The notes: generated by a model not told the origin, from the letters alone. A stretch of DNA of 64,000 bases from Gracilibacillus caseinilyticus (GCF_022919115.1 NZ_CP095072.1:1178001-1242000), one strand, 5' to 3'. Counted from the first letter of the stretch, positions 39,429 to 48,895 are shown. Numbers and translations are program-made.

Positions 39429-40688
39429 ATGAAGCAGATACACCAAAGGAACAAAAATATAGATAAAGGTATAGGTATATTACCCGAAAAATGGCGTGTA
39501 GTAGAGTTAAGTGAATTTATACGATTATTAAATGCAGGGGTGAGTGTTAACTCTGAGGATCGCCCCGCAAATCATAACCAGTATGGAGTTTTAAAAACAA
39601 GTGCTGTTAGTAACGGTGTCTTTTATCCAAGTGAAAATAAAATAATTAAAGAAGATGAAATTACACGTGCCAAGTTAAATCCGATTAAAGGTGCAATAAT
39701 TATTAGTCGGATGAATACCCCAGAACTTGTAGGTGAAATTGGATATGTTGACAAAACTTATAAAAACCTTTTTCTTCCAGATAGATTATGGCAAACCGAA
39801 TATAACGAAAAAATTTCAGGTAAGTGGTTAGCGAGCCTATTAACTTTATGGGAGTTTAAGAAACAATTAAAAAATATTGCAACTGGAACAAGTGGCAGTA
39901 TGAAAAACATATCAAAAAAAGCATTTTTGTCTCTTAAAGTTCCTTATCCTCCATATGAAGAACAACAGAAAATAGCCAAGATTCTATTAACCTGGGACAA
40001 ATCTGTGGAACTAAAAGAAAAGCTAATTGAACAAAAAAAGGAACAAAAAAAGGGGTTAATGCAGAAGTTATTAACAGGCAAAACAAGATTTCCTGACTAT
40101 ACGGAAAATTGGAGCAAAGTAAGACTTGGGGAGTTGATAAAAGAAGCGAATGAAAAAAGCACTGTAAATAATCAACACCAAGTATTGTCAGTAACAAAAA
40201 ATGGAATTATGTCACAGAATAAACATTTTAAAAAGCAAGTTGCAAGTGAAAATAACGTGGGTTATAAAGTTATAAGGAAAAACAACTTGGTGTTTAGTGC
40301 AATGAACTTATGGATGGGTAGTTTAGATGTACTAACAACGTTTGAAGTGGGCATTGTCTCACCTGCTTATAAGGTCTTTGAATTTCACACTGATAAAATC
40401 AATCCAGAATTTGCAAAGTACTTCATGAAAACAGAGTATATGATTTGGTTATACAAAATGAATTCTGAACAGGGTGCAAGCATAGTACGCAGAAATCTCG
40501 ACCTTAAGGGTCTATTAAATACTTATGTGAAAATTCCAGCGATAAAAGAACAGAAAGAAATTGCAAATATTTTATTAAGTTCTGATAAAGAAATAAATTT
40601 CCTTGAAAAGGAAATTGAAGAACTGAATAAGCAAAAAAAAGGTCTCATGCAATTACTTTTAACAGGGCAAATTCGAGTGAAAGTGTAA
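39429..40688 (+). CDS. hsdS: Type I restriction specificity subunit
   Basis: A full-length HsdS of 419 residues. Two target-recognition domains (about 15-160 and 230-370) are each followed by a conserved coiled-coil helix with QKKGLMQKLLTGKTRF and QKKGLMQLLLTGQIRV. These set the two half-sites and their spacing. The ATG at 39429 with AGGTG six bases upstream is preferred over a GTG at 39420. It lies between hsdM and hsdR. Confidence 0.95.
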   Translation: MKQIHQRNKNIDKGIGILPEKWRVVELSEFIRLLNAGVSVNSEDRPANHNQYGVLKTSAVSNGVFYPSENKIIKEDEITRAKLNPIKGAIIISRMNTPELVGEIGYVDKTYKNLFLPDRLWQTEYNEKISGKWLASLLTLWEFKKQLKNIATGTSGSMKNISKKAFLSLKVPYPPYEEQQKIAKILLTWDKSVELKEKLIEQKKEQKKGLMQKLLTGKTRFPDYTENWSKVRLGELIKEANEKSTVNNQHQVLSVTKNGIMSQNKHFKKQVASENNVGYKVIRKNNLVFSAMNLWMGSLDVLTTFEVGIVSPAYKVFEFHTDKINPEFAKYFMKTEYMIWLYKMNSEQGASIVRRNLDLKGLLNTYVKIPAIKEQKEIANILLSSDKEINFLEKEIEELNKQKKGLMQLLLTGQIRVKV

Positions 40689-40724
40689 TGACTCTATAAG
40701 AGAGTTTAAGTGGAGGTGTGAACG

Positions 40725-43700
40725 ATGCCAAGTGGAAGTAGGTATGATGAACGGTATATTAGTCAGGAACCTGCTTTAGAGGTACTGCAGGGGTTAAACT
40801 ATGAATATTTGGCTCCAGAACAAGCAGAAGAAATGCGAGATAATCTCCATGAGGTTTTGTTGAAAACGGTATTGGAAGATAAATTAAAAGAGTTGAATGC
40901 TTATGAGTATAAAGGGGATACGTATAAGTTTAGTAATTCTAATATTCAGCAAGCAATTCGTGACTTGGATGAACCGCTAACAAACGGACTTGTTAAAACG
41001 AACGAAAAGATATTTGAAACACTTATGCTTGGGCGTACTTATACAGAATTTCTGCCAGACGGTTCAAAAAAATCCTTCACGATTCAATACATTGATTGGG
41101 AGAACTTTGAGAATAATGAATTTCATGTAGTGGAGGAGTTCTCTGTTGAACGTATGGATGGGCGAGGGAACGTTAGACCAGATGTAGTGTTGTTTGTAAA
41201 CGGAATTCCATTTGTGGTCATTGAGTGCAAAAAAGCATCAATATCAATGGAACAAGGCATTAGCCAGATGATTCGTAACCAAGGAAAAGATTACGCTCCA
41301 CAATTATTTAAGTATGTCCAGATGGTGATGTCTACCAATAAAAACGAAACGAAATATGCAACATGTAATACACCTAAAAAGTTTTGGTCAGTTTGGAAAG
41401 AAGAGCAAGAGGATTGGTTGCAGAGTTGGTTAGAAAAAACGGTAAACGATCGTTTACCAACAATGCAGGATAAAAATATCGTATCCTTATTCCATCCTGA
41501 ACGTCTATTAGAACTGACACACTTCTTTACCCTTTTTGATAAGGATGAAAAGAAAGTCACCCGTTATCAACAGTATTTTGCTATTAAAGAAATCCTAAAA
41601 ACTATTGAAGAACGAGACGAAAATGGTAATCGGCAAAGTGGTGTAGTCTGGCATACACAGGGATCTGGCAAAAGTTTAACCATGGTTATGTTAGCAAAAT
41701 ATATCATGTCAGAGTTAGTGGACTACAATCCCAAAGTAGTTGTTGTAACTGACAGAGTAGAGTTAGATAAACAGATTCATAAGACTTTTACCCACACAAG
41801 GTTAAAAGCAAGTAGAGCAACAACTGGAAGCCATTTGGTTGATTTAATCAATGATAATAATGCAGATATTGTCACAACATTAGTCCATAAATTTGATACA
41901 GCTTCAACGAAACAAAAACCAGTGAAGTCTCAGGATATTTTTGTTTTGGTCGATGAAAGCCATAGAACTCAGTATGGTGAACTTCATATCAAGATGAAAA
42001 AGGTATTTCCAAACGCCTCGTATCTCGGTTTTACAGGAACACCATTGATGAAAAAAGAAAAAAGCACCATGGTTAAGTTTGGAAAACTTATTCATTCCTA
42101 TACAATTGCAGATGGTGTACGAGATAAAACGATTGTTCCCTTATTATATGAGGGAAAAATGATTGGCCAGTCAGTGAACCAGCGTGCTATTGATAACCGC
42201 CTTAAAATGATTACTCGAAACCTGAATGATGAGCAAAAAGATGTAGTTATGAAAAAATGGAGCTTGTTTGAGAGAATTGCCTCGTCTAACCAGCGAATTA
42301 GTATGATTTCATTTGATATCAACCAACACTTCTTGGAGAACTACAAAACACAAGGCAGTCAATTTAAAGCAATGCTTGCAACGAATAGCAAGATTGAAGC
42401 GATTCGCTACTTGGAAGCATTTGAGGAGCTTGGAGATCTAAATTGTGCTGTTGTCGTCTCTCCACCCGATCAACGGGAAGGGTATGATGCTGTCGATGAA
42501 GAGTCAAAAGATAAAGTACAGCGTTTTTGGAAGAAAATGATGACACGTTATGGTACAGCAGATGCTTATGAAGAAGCAATTAAAGAGGAGTTCATTCATG
42601 GTGATGACATTGATCTATTAATTGTAGTTGACAAGCTCTTAACTGGTTTTGATGCCCCAAGGGCAACAATTTTATATGTAGACAAACCCATGAAGGAACA
42701 CACACTCTTACAAGCAATTGCGAGAGTAAACCGTCTTTACGAAGGTAAAGACTTTGGCATCATTATAGACTATCGTGGGTTGTTAGAAAAACTTGATCAA
42801 GCCATGCAAATGTATTCAGGAGCAGGGTTAGAGAACTTTGATCCAGAGGACATTGAAGGTGCAATATATGATGTAATAAGCATCATTGGGCAGTTACGGC
42901 AAAACCATTCAGACCTTTTACAAATATTTGCTCCAATTACAAATAAGCAAGATACAGAGGAGTATGAAGTTTGGCTGGAAGATGATGAAAAGCGTAATGA
43001 ATTTTACGACATTTTAAGTAAGTTTGGTCGTAACCTTGGAATAACATTAGAATCAGAGAAAGTGTATAATGCCTTGCCACCAGAAGAGTTAAAGAAATAT
43101 AAGAAAGACTTAAAGTTTTATCAAGAACTTCGTAAAAGTGTTAAACTACGGTACTCAGATACGGTTGATCATAAAGAATACGAAGCAAAAATGCAGAAAT
43201 TGATGGATAACTATATTTCAGCAGAAGATGTCATCCGAATCACAAACCCTGTAGATATCTTAAATGAACAGGCGTTTGAAGAAGAATTAGAACGATTAGA
43301 TTCAAAGCGGGCAAAAGCAGATGCAATTCGTACTCGGTTGTCGAAAAATGTTAGCACGAAATGGGATGAAAACCCTGCTCACTATAAAAAGTTTTCAGAG
43401 CGTATTCAAGAAGCGATTCAAGAGTATAAGGATAAACGTATATCCGAAGCTGAATACTTGAATCGAATGAAAGATATTATGAAAGATTATCGTAAGGGGG
43501 AATCTACTGAGGATTATCCTGATGTTATCAAAAAGAACCAGAATGCCCAGGCATTCTATGGAGTAACCAGGGATATCATAAGTGAAGTTAAAGAACCCAC
43601 GGCGAGTTACGATATTGGTGAGTTAGCTTTGAAAATGGATGGAGTCATAAAAGAACATCAAAAGGTAGACTGGCACGATAATATAGAAATTCATAATCGT

Positions 43701-43823
43701 ATTGCACAGGAGTTAGACGACTTGCTTTATGATTTTTCAAAAGACCAAAACGTAGATTTAGATTTTAACACTATAGATAAAATCATCGAGCAGATAAAGA
43801 CAGTTGCCCTAAGACGATATTAA
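40725..43823 (+). CDS. hsdR: Type I restriction endonuclease subunit
   Basis: The motor and nuclease subunit, 1032 residues. An N-terminal PD-(D/E)XK nuclease site is visible as D in RPDVVLFVNG and E-C-K in VVIECKK (about 150-167). The helicase motor has Walker A TQGSGKS (about 310) and DESHR as motif II. A C-terminal helical region binds HsdM. AGTGGAGGTG precedes the ATG. The gene is intact, so the system may be active. Confidence 0.97.
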   Translation: MPSGSRYDERYISQEPALEVLQGLNYEYLAPEQAEEMRDNLHEVLLKTVLEDKLKELNAYEYKGDTYKFSNSNIQQAIRDLDEPLTNGLVKTNEKIFETLMLGRTYTEFLPDGSKKSFTIQYIDWENFENNEFHVVEEFSVERMDGRGNVRPDVVLFVNGIPFVVIECKKASISMEQGISQMIRNQGKDYAPQLFKYVQMVMSTNKNETKYATCNTPKKFWSVWKEEQEDWLQSWLEKTVNDRLPTMQDKNIVSLFHPERLLELTHFFTLFDKDEKKVTRYQQYFAIKEILKTIEERDENGNRQSGVVWHTQGSGKSLTMVMLAKYIMSELVDYNPKVVVVTDRVELDKQIHKTFTHTRLKASRATTGSHLVDLINDNNADIVTTLVHKFDTASTKQKPVKSQDIFVLVDESHRTQYGELHIKMKKVFPNASYLGFTGTPLMKKEKSTMVKFGKLIHSYTIADGVRDKTIVPLLYEGKMIGQSVNQRAIDNRLKMITRNLNDEQKDVVMKKWSLFERIASSNQRISMISFDINQHFLENYKTQGSQFKAMLATNSKIEAIRYLEAFEELGDLNCAVVVSPPDQREGYDAVDEESKDKVQRFWKKMMTRYGTADAYEEAIKEEFIHGDDIDLLIVVDKLLTGFDAPRATILYVDKPMKEHTLLQAIARVNRLYEGKDFGIIIDYRGLLEKLDQAMQMYSGAGLENFDPEDIEGAIYDVISIIGQLRQNHSDLLQIFAPITNKQDTEEYEVWLEDDEKRNEFYDILSKFGRNLGITLESEKVYNALPPEELKKYKKDLKFYQELRKSVKLRYSDTVDHKEYEAKMQKLMDNYISAEDVIRITNPVDILNEQAFEEELERLDSKRAKADAIRTRLSKNVSTKWDENPAHYKKFSERIQEAIQEYKDKRISEAEYLNRMKDIMKDYRKGESTEDYPDVIKKNQNAQAFYGVTRDIISEVKEPTASYDIGELALKMDGVIKEHQKVDWHDNIEIHNRIAQELDDLLYDFSKDQNVDLDFNTIDKIIEQIKTVALRRY

Positions 43824-43835
43824 GGTGTGAAAAAC

Positions 43836-44561
43836 ATGGGAAGACATCACATTCAATATGGAAACAAAACCATTGAATTCAGCATAAAGAGAAAAAACGT
43901 AAAGAATGTAAACCTTAATATAAAACCTGATATGACAATCGAGGTTTCAGCACATGAAGATGTTCCGTTAGAGTTTATATACGAGTTTATGAGAGGAAAA
44001 CGGTCTTGGGTCTCAAAGCATGTAAAGAACTTTGAAAATGTGCAACCCCACAAACAAAGCGAAAGAGAGTATGTAAGTGGTGAATCATATAAATACTTGG
44101 GTAAACAATACCGTCTGCGTGTACAAAAAGCAGAGGAAGAAGAAACGGTAAAGTATTTCAGAGGGTTTATATATGTTTTTGTTAAGGACACCAACAATTT
44201 TAAGCGGAAAGCTAATTTAATGGAAGAATGGTATCGAGAGAAATCCCGTAAAATCTTTCAAGATTCGTTGGATAAGCTATATCCATCAGTTGAAAAGTAC
44301 GGAATCAATAAGCCGTCAATGGATATCAAATCTATGAAGGCACGTTGGGGATCAGCATTAATTGAAACCAATACCATTTTACTGAACTTTAACCTTATCA
44401 AAGCACCAAAACATTGTATTGATTATGTCGTTTTACATGAGTTAATCCATTTTAAGTATAATGACCATAGTGATAAATTTTACAACATGCTCCATACTCT
44501 AATGCCAGATTGGGAAAAGCGAAAAGCAATCTTGGATGAAGAGATAGTAAGAGAATTGTAA
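43836..44561 (+). CDS. SprT/YgjP-type zinc metallopeptidase (DUF45)
   Basis: A 241-residue protein of the YgjP/DUF45 family. The zinc motif HELIHFKYNDHS (H-E-x-x-H) is near residue 203, preceded by the MKARWGS motif typical of the family. AAGGTG lies eight bases ahead of the ATG and overlaps the hsdR stop; a GTG at 43827 is an alternative start. Genes of this family often follow hsdR in type I loci, but the role there is not known. A terminator follows. Confidence 0.85.
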   Translation: MGRHHIQYGNKTIEFSIKRKNVKNVNLNIKPDMTIEVSAHEDVPLEFIYEFMRGKRSWVSKHVKNFENVQPHKQSEREYVSGESYKYLGKQYRLRVQKAEEEETVKYFRGFIYVFVKDTNNFKRKANLMEEWYREKSRKIFQDSLDKLYPSVEKYGINKPSMDIKSMKARWGSALIETNTILLNFNLIKAPKHCIDYVVLHELIHFKYNDHSDKFYNMLHTLMPDWEKRKAILDEEIVREL

Positions 44562-44605
44562 TTTTTTTGAACCTCTCAGCTAATCACAACATGATAGTAC
44601 ACCAG

Positions 44606-44648
44606 AAGGCAGTTCCTAAAGAATACAATTCAGGGAACTGCCTTTTTA
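44606..44648 (+). terminator. Terminator after the restriction-modification operon
   Basis: AAGGCAGTTCC pairs with GGAACTGCCTT around a 16-base loop, followed by Ts. Confidence 0.85.
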
Positions 44649-44662
44649 TTTTTACTATCAGC

Positions 44663-45151
44663 TCAACTGGAATATTGATCGGTAAAGTCGAGGAGTAATT
44701 GAGCGATAATATCTTGGAGTCTTAGGTGAGGAAATTCTTCCTTGCATGTCGTGGCAAAGTCAGTGTAGATATCATCTGAAATACGGAAGTTCTTTGTTGC
44801 AGTTTTAGAAGAGGATCGATAAATACGCTTGTCCAAGTGAAAGTCATTGTTATCCATGTTACTTTCAACTAATGATTTCAATATGGAGAAGTTTTCCTTA
44901 ATATACTCGAATTCATCATCAGGGTTAGATGTGTCAGGAATTTGCTTTTCATCTCGAACAAACTTGTAGTATTGATTGTCACGTTTGATATACACGTAAT
45001 CATCTTCCTGCATCAATTTCGTAAAGGTTGAGTATTTAATACCAAGATGATCTGCAACCTTTTGTAGGTCTGTGCCTTCCTTTTTAAGAAGGTCATTCAC
45101 TGTTTTTACACGTTGCTTGCTACTTACGGTAGAGAACTTGTCTTTGTTCAT
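44663..45151 (-). CDS. Putative DNA-binding regulator (HTH plus ribbon-helix-helix-like tail)
   Basis: A 162-residue protein. The N-terminal part (about residues 10-50) contains LQKVADHLGIKYSTFTKLMQ, a helix-turn-helix pattern. The C-terminus (about 118-160) has NFRISDDIYTDFAT, which resembles a ribbon-helix-helix. The ATG at 45151 follows TAGGAGGTG and is preferred over an upstream in-frame start. It is divergent from the SIR2-like gene, so it may regulate that gene. The family name is not recognised. Confidence 0.6.
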   Translation of the reverse strand: MNKDKFSTVSSKQRVKTVNDLLKKEGTDLQKVADHLGIKYSTFTKLMQEDDYVYIKRDNQYYKFVRDEKQIPDTSNPDDEFEYIKENFSILKSLVESNMDNNDFHLDKRIYRSSSKTATKNFRISDDIYTDFATTCKEEFPHLRLQDIIAQLLLDFTDQYSS

Positions 45152-45279
45152 AGGTACACCTCCTATCAAATTGTTTCTATATGTTAGTAAATTAACAATA
45201 GATTTATTCAATTAAATCATGAAAAGTTCGGGGTGGAGTAAGAGTTTGTAAAAATATAAATCAATGGGAGTGTTATTAA

Positions 45280-46402
45280 ATGGGAAAAGTTGTATTAACT
45301 GGTAATGGGTTATCGGTAGGTTTGAATAAAGGTTTTGGATTGGAAAATATTACTGAAACGTTTTTTAACAACTTATCATCTGAACATCAGAAGTTTGTTC
45401 AACATCATATGGATAGAATACAAAAGGGAAAATACGTTCAAGTTGATTTTGAGGAAGCGATTGCAAGTATTGAACAAGTTCATGATTCTCTTGATAGCTA
45501 TGTAAACTTCTTGCTAAACGATAAAGAAGGTCAAAAATATCTCAAAACAGAAGGTCTAACAGTTGATGAAATACAGAATCACCTAAATAAGATAAAAGAA
45601 ATCATTCTTTCTTACACGGCCTCAATAATAGAAATTATAGATGGAAATGTGCATTGGGATCAGATAGGAGAAAAGTTATCTGGTTTCGTAAATTGGTTGC
45701 AAAAAGAGCTATCACAAGAACGAGATGAAGTTGATTTATTCACACTGAACTTTGACCTTTTGTTAGAAACAATCTTATTAAGGATAGTTGGATCGGATGA
45801 ATTTACGGACTTCCATGTTAAGTCGTGGAACTTATAAAGGTCACGACAAATTTAACTTTGATCCCCAACAATCGCTTATGGATTATGGTCATAGAAGGAT
45901 TCGCTTACATCATTTACATGGGTCTCTATCATCTTTCAAAAGGTTATCTGACGGGAGGATCTTTAAACAAAGGACTGAGGATATTAGGTTGTCTGATTTG
46001 TACAGAGAGATGAATACGAATGAAATGTTTCCTTCAATAATAACAGGAGGGTTTAAGAGCAAAAAAGTTCAAATGCTTCCGTTTAGCCATTATTACGGTG
46101 AGTTTAAAGAGAAGATGGTCGATCCAGAAAACCCTTGTGATGAACTGTATATAATCGGTTATAGTTTTCGGGATGATCACATTAATCAATCGATTAGTGA
46201 ACGTTTAAAAATTCATAGATCCAAAAATGGAAAACCTTTAAATCGTTTTGTAATAGTAGACTACAAGATGGAAGAGGAAGAACAGGACAAGTTCATAAAA
46301 GAAGTAAATAAGGCATTAGGGTTGGGGAAGAAGACAAAGCTAACCAAAGAAAGTGGAGTTTTCAACTTCTCAGGTGCCGATACAATTGAAGAATTTATGT
46401 GA
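45280..46402 (+). pseudogene. SIR2-like (DUF4917-like) gene with a single frameshift
   Basis: The first frame (45280-45837) has the Rossmann start LTGNGLSVGLNKGF and TLNFDLLLE, the counterpart of the SIR2 T-x-N-Y-D motif. The second frame (joining near 45823, ending 46402) has LHHLHGSL, with the probable catalytic histidine, and YIIGYSFRDDHIN. Removing one T at 45823 joins them as DFHVKRGTYKGHD, about 373 residues. SIR2-like proteins in defence systems deplete NAD. Either the gene is inactivated, or it is frameshifted by design or by sequence error. Confidence 0.75.
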
Positions 46403-46475
46403 AATTAAGAAAAGTATTATAAAAAATAGATTCTAAGAATTCATTTATTAAGATGAAGAAGGGTGGGTTTTACGT

Positions 46476-47390
46476 ATGGAAAATCTTTTTAGGGATTTTG
46501 TCTATATGGATACAGAAAGGCTCAAATCAATTGTCGCTCAATTGAATAAAGGGCTGATAGAGAGTACATCTACAACTATCACTGATAGTGATGAAAGTAA
46601 ATTAAAAGCAGGGGTAGATATATTAAAGATATTAAAACTTGGGAGCGAGAATTCTATTCTTTGGCAAAATCAAGCTACTGAAAGTCACACTATGCATGAC
46701 TATTTATATAACCTTGCAGAAACATCATTAAATGAAAAAGGATTGCTAACGAATATACCAGGAGATTTTACAGAAGAGGATTTGGTGAATCCAGAAGTTG
46801 ACAAAAGTTCCTTAGATTCAACATCATTTGTTTTAATCAGAGGAAAAACAATTATTAACGATTTCACTTATATGCAAAGAATTTTAGAAAACTTTGACGA
46901 TATCTTAAAGTCTATTATAACGGGTGAGCAATCAGCTGATGCAAGTTTTGAAAATGCTTCACAAACTCAAAGAAACAAAAAAGTACAAGATAGGATCAAA
47001 GATTATAATATGCCTAAGGATATTAAAAAGGCATTGCAAACCTTTTTAGAAAACTTTTACAAAGATAGAGTAGTGATTAAAAATATACCCTTTGAGGAAA
47101 AACCTAACTTTCGTTTTGTGGGAACATTGAATCAAACCTATTTGAGGGAAAGTATAGAGAATATAATTTACAAATATGGAACAGCACCACAAGATGATTG
47201 GTATATGTTTGCTCAAATTGCCTCGATACCAGAAAAAACATCAAACAACATAGACATATCCTATAACCATAATGAACTTGAAAAAGGTATGCACACAGTA
47301 TTCGATGCACTAAGAGATATCGAAAAAGCAGGCTTGTCGATTTCATTTCCTGAAATAGCAGTAACACCTATAGCGATTTATCGTCAGTAA
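46476..47390 (+). CDS. DUF6414 family protein
   Basis: A 304-residue protein beginning RDFVYMDTERLKSIVAQLNKG, the hallmark of DUF6414, which is of unknown function. The middle is helical and the end is hydrophobic. AGGGTGGG lies upstream of the ATG. It follows the SIR2-like gene by 73 bases and precedes another small gene by 15, so the three may be one transcription unit. Given the island context a defence role is possible, but I have no direct evidence. Confidence 0.75.
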   Translation: MENLFRDFVYMDTERLKSIVAQLNKGLIESTSTTITDSDESKLKAGVDILKILKLGSENSILWQNQATESHTMHDYLYNLAETSLNEKGLLTNIPGDFTEEDLVNPEVDKSSLDSTSFVLIRGKTIINDFTYMQRILENFDDILKSIITGEQSADASFENASQTQRNKKVQDRIKDYNMPKDIKKALQTFLENFYKDRVVIKNIPFEEKPNFRFVGTLNQTYLRESIENIIYKYGTAPQDDWYMFAQIASIPEKTSNNIDISYNHNELEKGMHTVFDALRDIEKAGLSISFPEIAVTPIAIYRQ

Positions 47391-47405
47391 AAGGGGTGTG
47401 GGAAA

Positions 47406-47909
47406 ATGTCAAAACAATTTTATGATTATTTAATAAGGTTGAACGAATATGATCGAAGAATAAAACTAAGTGACACTCTTGCAATAAGTCTTATGGAGTT
47501 TAAGTCACATTGGGAAAAATTCGCAAGTGAATTTCGGTTTGCTTATAGGAACCTGGTAATTGATTTTAATAATGATGTGGTTACTATAAAGATAGAAGGT
47601 AATGAAAATATAGCTTTTGTAGCTAATCTTATTGATTTTAACGATGAGAAAATATTAAAAAGTATTACAATGTTTGCTTCGGGTGATGGGACTCCCCAAT
47701 CAGGTGCTAACATGTTTATTGCGATTGGAGTCCTAATTGCAAGCCTAAATCCTCATGAAAATGCAGAGTTTAGGAAGAAAATATTTAAAGAATTAGGTAT
47801 CAATGATATAAAAATTGGGACAAACAATGCACTTATAGTGAATGACTTTAAATATGCAATCAGTCTCACGCAAGAAACTGGATTGATGTTTTCGGTATCA
47901 AGAGTATAG
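47406..47909 (+). CDS. Unknown protein, last gene of the SIR2-DUF6414 unit
   Basis: A 167-residue soluble protein that I do not recognise. The middle shows alternating strands (NLVIDFNNDVVTIKIEG), and a glycine-rich turn, SGDGTPQSGANMF, lies near residue 100. AAAAGGGGTG precedes the ATG. The gap to the DUF6414 gene is 15 bases, and a strong terminator follows, just before attR. Confidence 0.6.
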   Translation: MSKQFYDYLIRLNEYDRRIKLSDTLAISLMEFKSHWEKFASEFRFAYRNLVIDFNNDVVTIKIEGNENIAFVANLIDFNDEKILKSITMFASGDGTPQSGANMFIAIGVLIASLNPHENAEFRKKIFKELGINDIKIGTNNALIVNDFKYAISLTQETGLMFSVSRV

Positions 47910-47911
47910 AA

Positions 47912-47949
47912 AAAGACGAGAGATTTGAAACTCTCGTCTCGTTTTTTTG
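47912..47949 (+). terminator. Terminator at the right end of the element
   Basis: AGACGAGAG pairs with CTCTCGTCT around ATTTGAAA and is followed by CG and seven Ts. The T run is also part of the right inverted repeat of the element. Confidence 0.9.
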
Positions 47950-47968
47950 CCTCTTAAATTACCACGGT

Positions 47969-47986
47969 GAACCGTATCATAAGTAA
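47969..47986 (+). other. attR of SCC-like element
   Basis: GAACCGTATCATAAGTAA. Its first 14 bases are the same as attL at 27905, with a G in place of A next. The inverted-repeat partner TTTTTTTGCCTCT lies 15 bases to the left. Confidence 0.82.
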
Positions 47987-48055
47987 ATGAGGTTGAGAAG
48001 GGTAAATTTATCCGGTGGTAATCTATAATATATTTATTTTTTAAACGTAGACAAT

Positions 48056-48098
48056 GGAGATAACAGGAAAACAAAGATTCCGTTTTCCTGTTATCTCC
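48056..48098 (+). repeat. Perfect 17-bp palindrome next to attR
   Basis: GGAGATAACAGGAAAAC (48056-48072) and GTTTTCCTGTTATCTCC (48082-48098) are perfect inverted repeats around a nine-base loop. There is no T tract, so it is not a simple terminator. It lies 70 bases right of attR. Confidence 0.7.
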
Positions 48099-48198
48099 AA
48101 GAGGAAAGACACAGTCGAACCAAAAATTCTCCTGAAGAATATCCCTTTACCAAGAATGTAAATTATTATGCCCTAGTTGAAATCATTTATCATTGCTC

Positions 48199-48810
48199 TT
48201 AATCAAGATTCTCTTTAGGTTTTTCTTTATGCTTTCTGTTTTTAACCTCAGTAAATATGTTATCTGACACAATTGCTTGAGTTGTTGATGTTCCATTCGG
48301 AGGATTAGATTGATTTGATTCAATCAGCGATTTCAGCATCTGAATATCCTCTTTAGTAGCGTATTGTTTGTCAGACTTTAACATATATCCTAACTGACCG
48401 TTTGATTCTATTGTAGCCCATTGTAAATCAGTAAAATGCTGGATGTTTTGTTGTCTCATTCTTACTTCAAGCATATCAACCGTTAACCGCAGCTTTTTCA
48501 AATTGCTTTCATTAACTTGGCCGTTTTCGACTACTATAAGTGATTTTCCATAAATAAAAGTCTCAAGAGCATTCGATTTCAAAACGATATACTCAATAAA
48601 GAGAAGTGTACTCACCATTAGAAATGTAATCACCATTGTAATCCAAATGTTCCTGTCGCCAACAGGTTGAATAATCAATGACCCAACAGCTATCATTATG
48701 ACAGTCTGAGCAACCGTAAGCTGTGAGATTGATTTTCTTCCAGCTAACCGCAAAATAAGGACTCCTCCAACGACGACTACAATAGCTTTCCATATGAAGT
48801 GTAAATCCAA
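48199..48810 (-). CDS. DUF421 membrane protein (YetF-like)
   Basis: A 203-residue protein with three N-terminal membrane helices (about residues 5-25, 35-52 and 57-78) and the DUF421 cytoplasmic domain (about 80-150). LAGRKSISQLT and the R-x-R-x-Q segment are typical. The tail is polar and of variable type. The start is a TTG after GAGGGG. Function is unknown; homologs are common in Bacillus (YetF, YrbG, YkjA). Confidence 0.85.
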   Translation of the reverse strand: MDLHFIWKAIVVVVGGVLILRLAGRKSISQLTVAQTVIMIAVGSLIIQPVGDRNIWITMVITFLMVSTLLFIEYIVLKSNALETFIYGKSLIVVENGQVNESNLKKLRLTVDMLEVRMRQQNIQHFTDLQWATIESNGQLGYMLKSDKQYATKEDIQMLKSLIESNQSNPPNGTSTTQAIVSDNIFTEVKNRKHKEKPKENLD

Positions 48811-48851
48811 AAATATCCCCTCTTTTCAAACAATATATCAATGCTGCTTTG

Positions 48852-48895
48852 CGGTGGCCCCTTCTATTTATTAAGAAAGGGGCTGTTTTCTAAAA
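48852..48895 (+). other. Hairpin in the gap between the DUF421 and ClC genes
   Basis: GCCCCTTCT pairs with AGAAAGGGGC around ATTTATTA, followed by a weak T stretch. No plus-strand gene precedes it. The rest of the 48811-49203 gap is AT-rich and shows nothing I can support. Confidence 0.45.

Larger units (their letters stand above)
27905..47986. mobile_element. SCC-like mobile element integrated at rlmH
   Basis: About 20.1 kb, bounded by direct repeats at 27905 and 47969. A perfect 13-bp inverted repeat sits just inside: AGAGGCAAAAAAA at 27921-27933 and TTTTTTTGCCTCT at 47942-47954. The element encodes two tandem large serine recombinases next to attL, as ccrA/ccrB do in staphylococcal cassettes. 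Cargo is a type I restriction-modification system, a SIR2-like gene, a DUF6414 gene and several unknowns. No beta-lactam or other resistance gene is present. The cch-type helicase common in staphylococcal SCC is not seen. A Rep-like gene is present instead. Confidence 0.85.
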
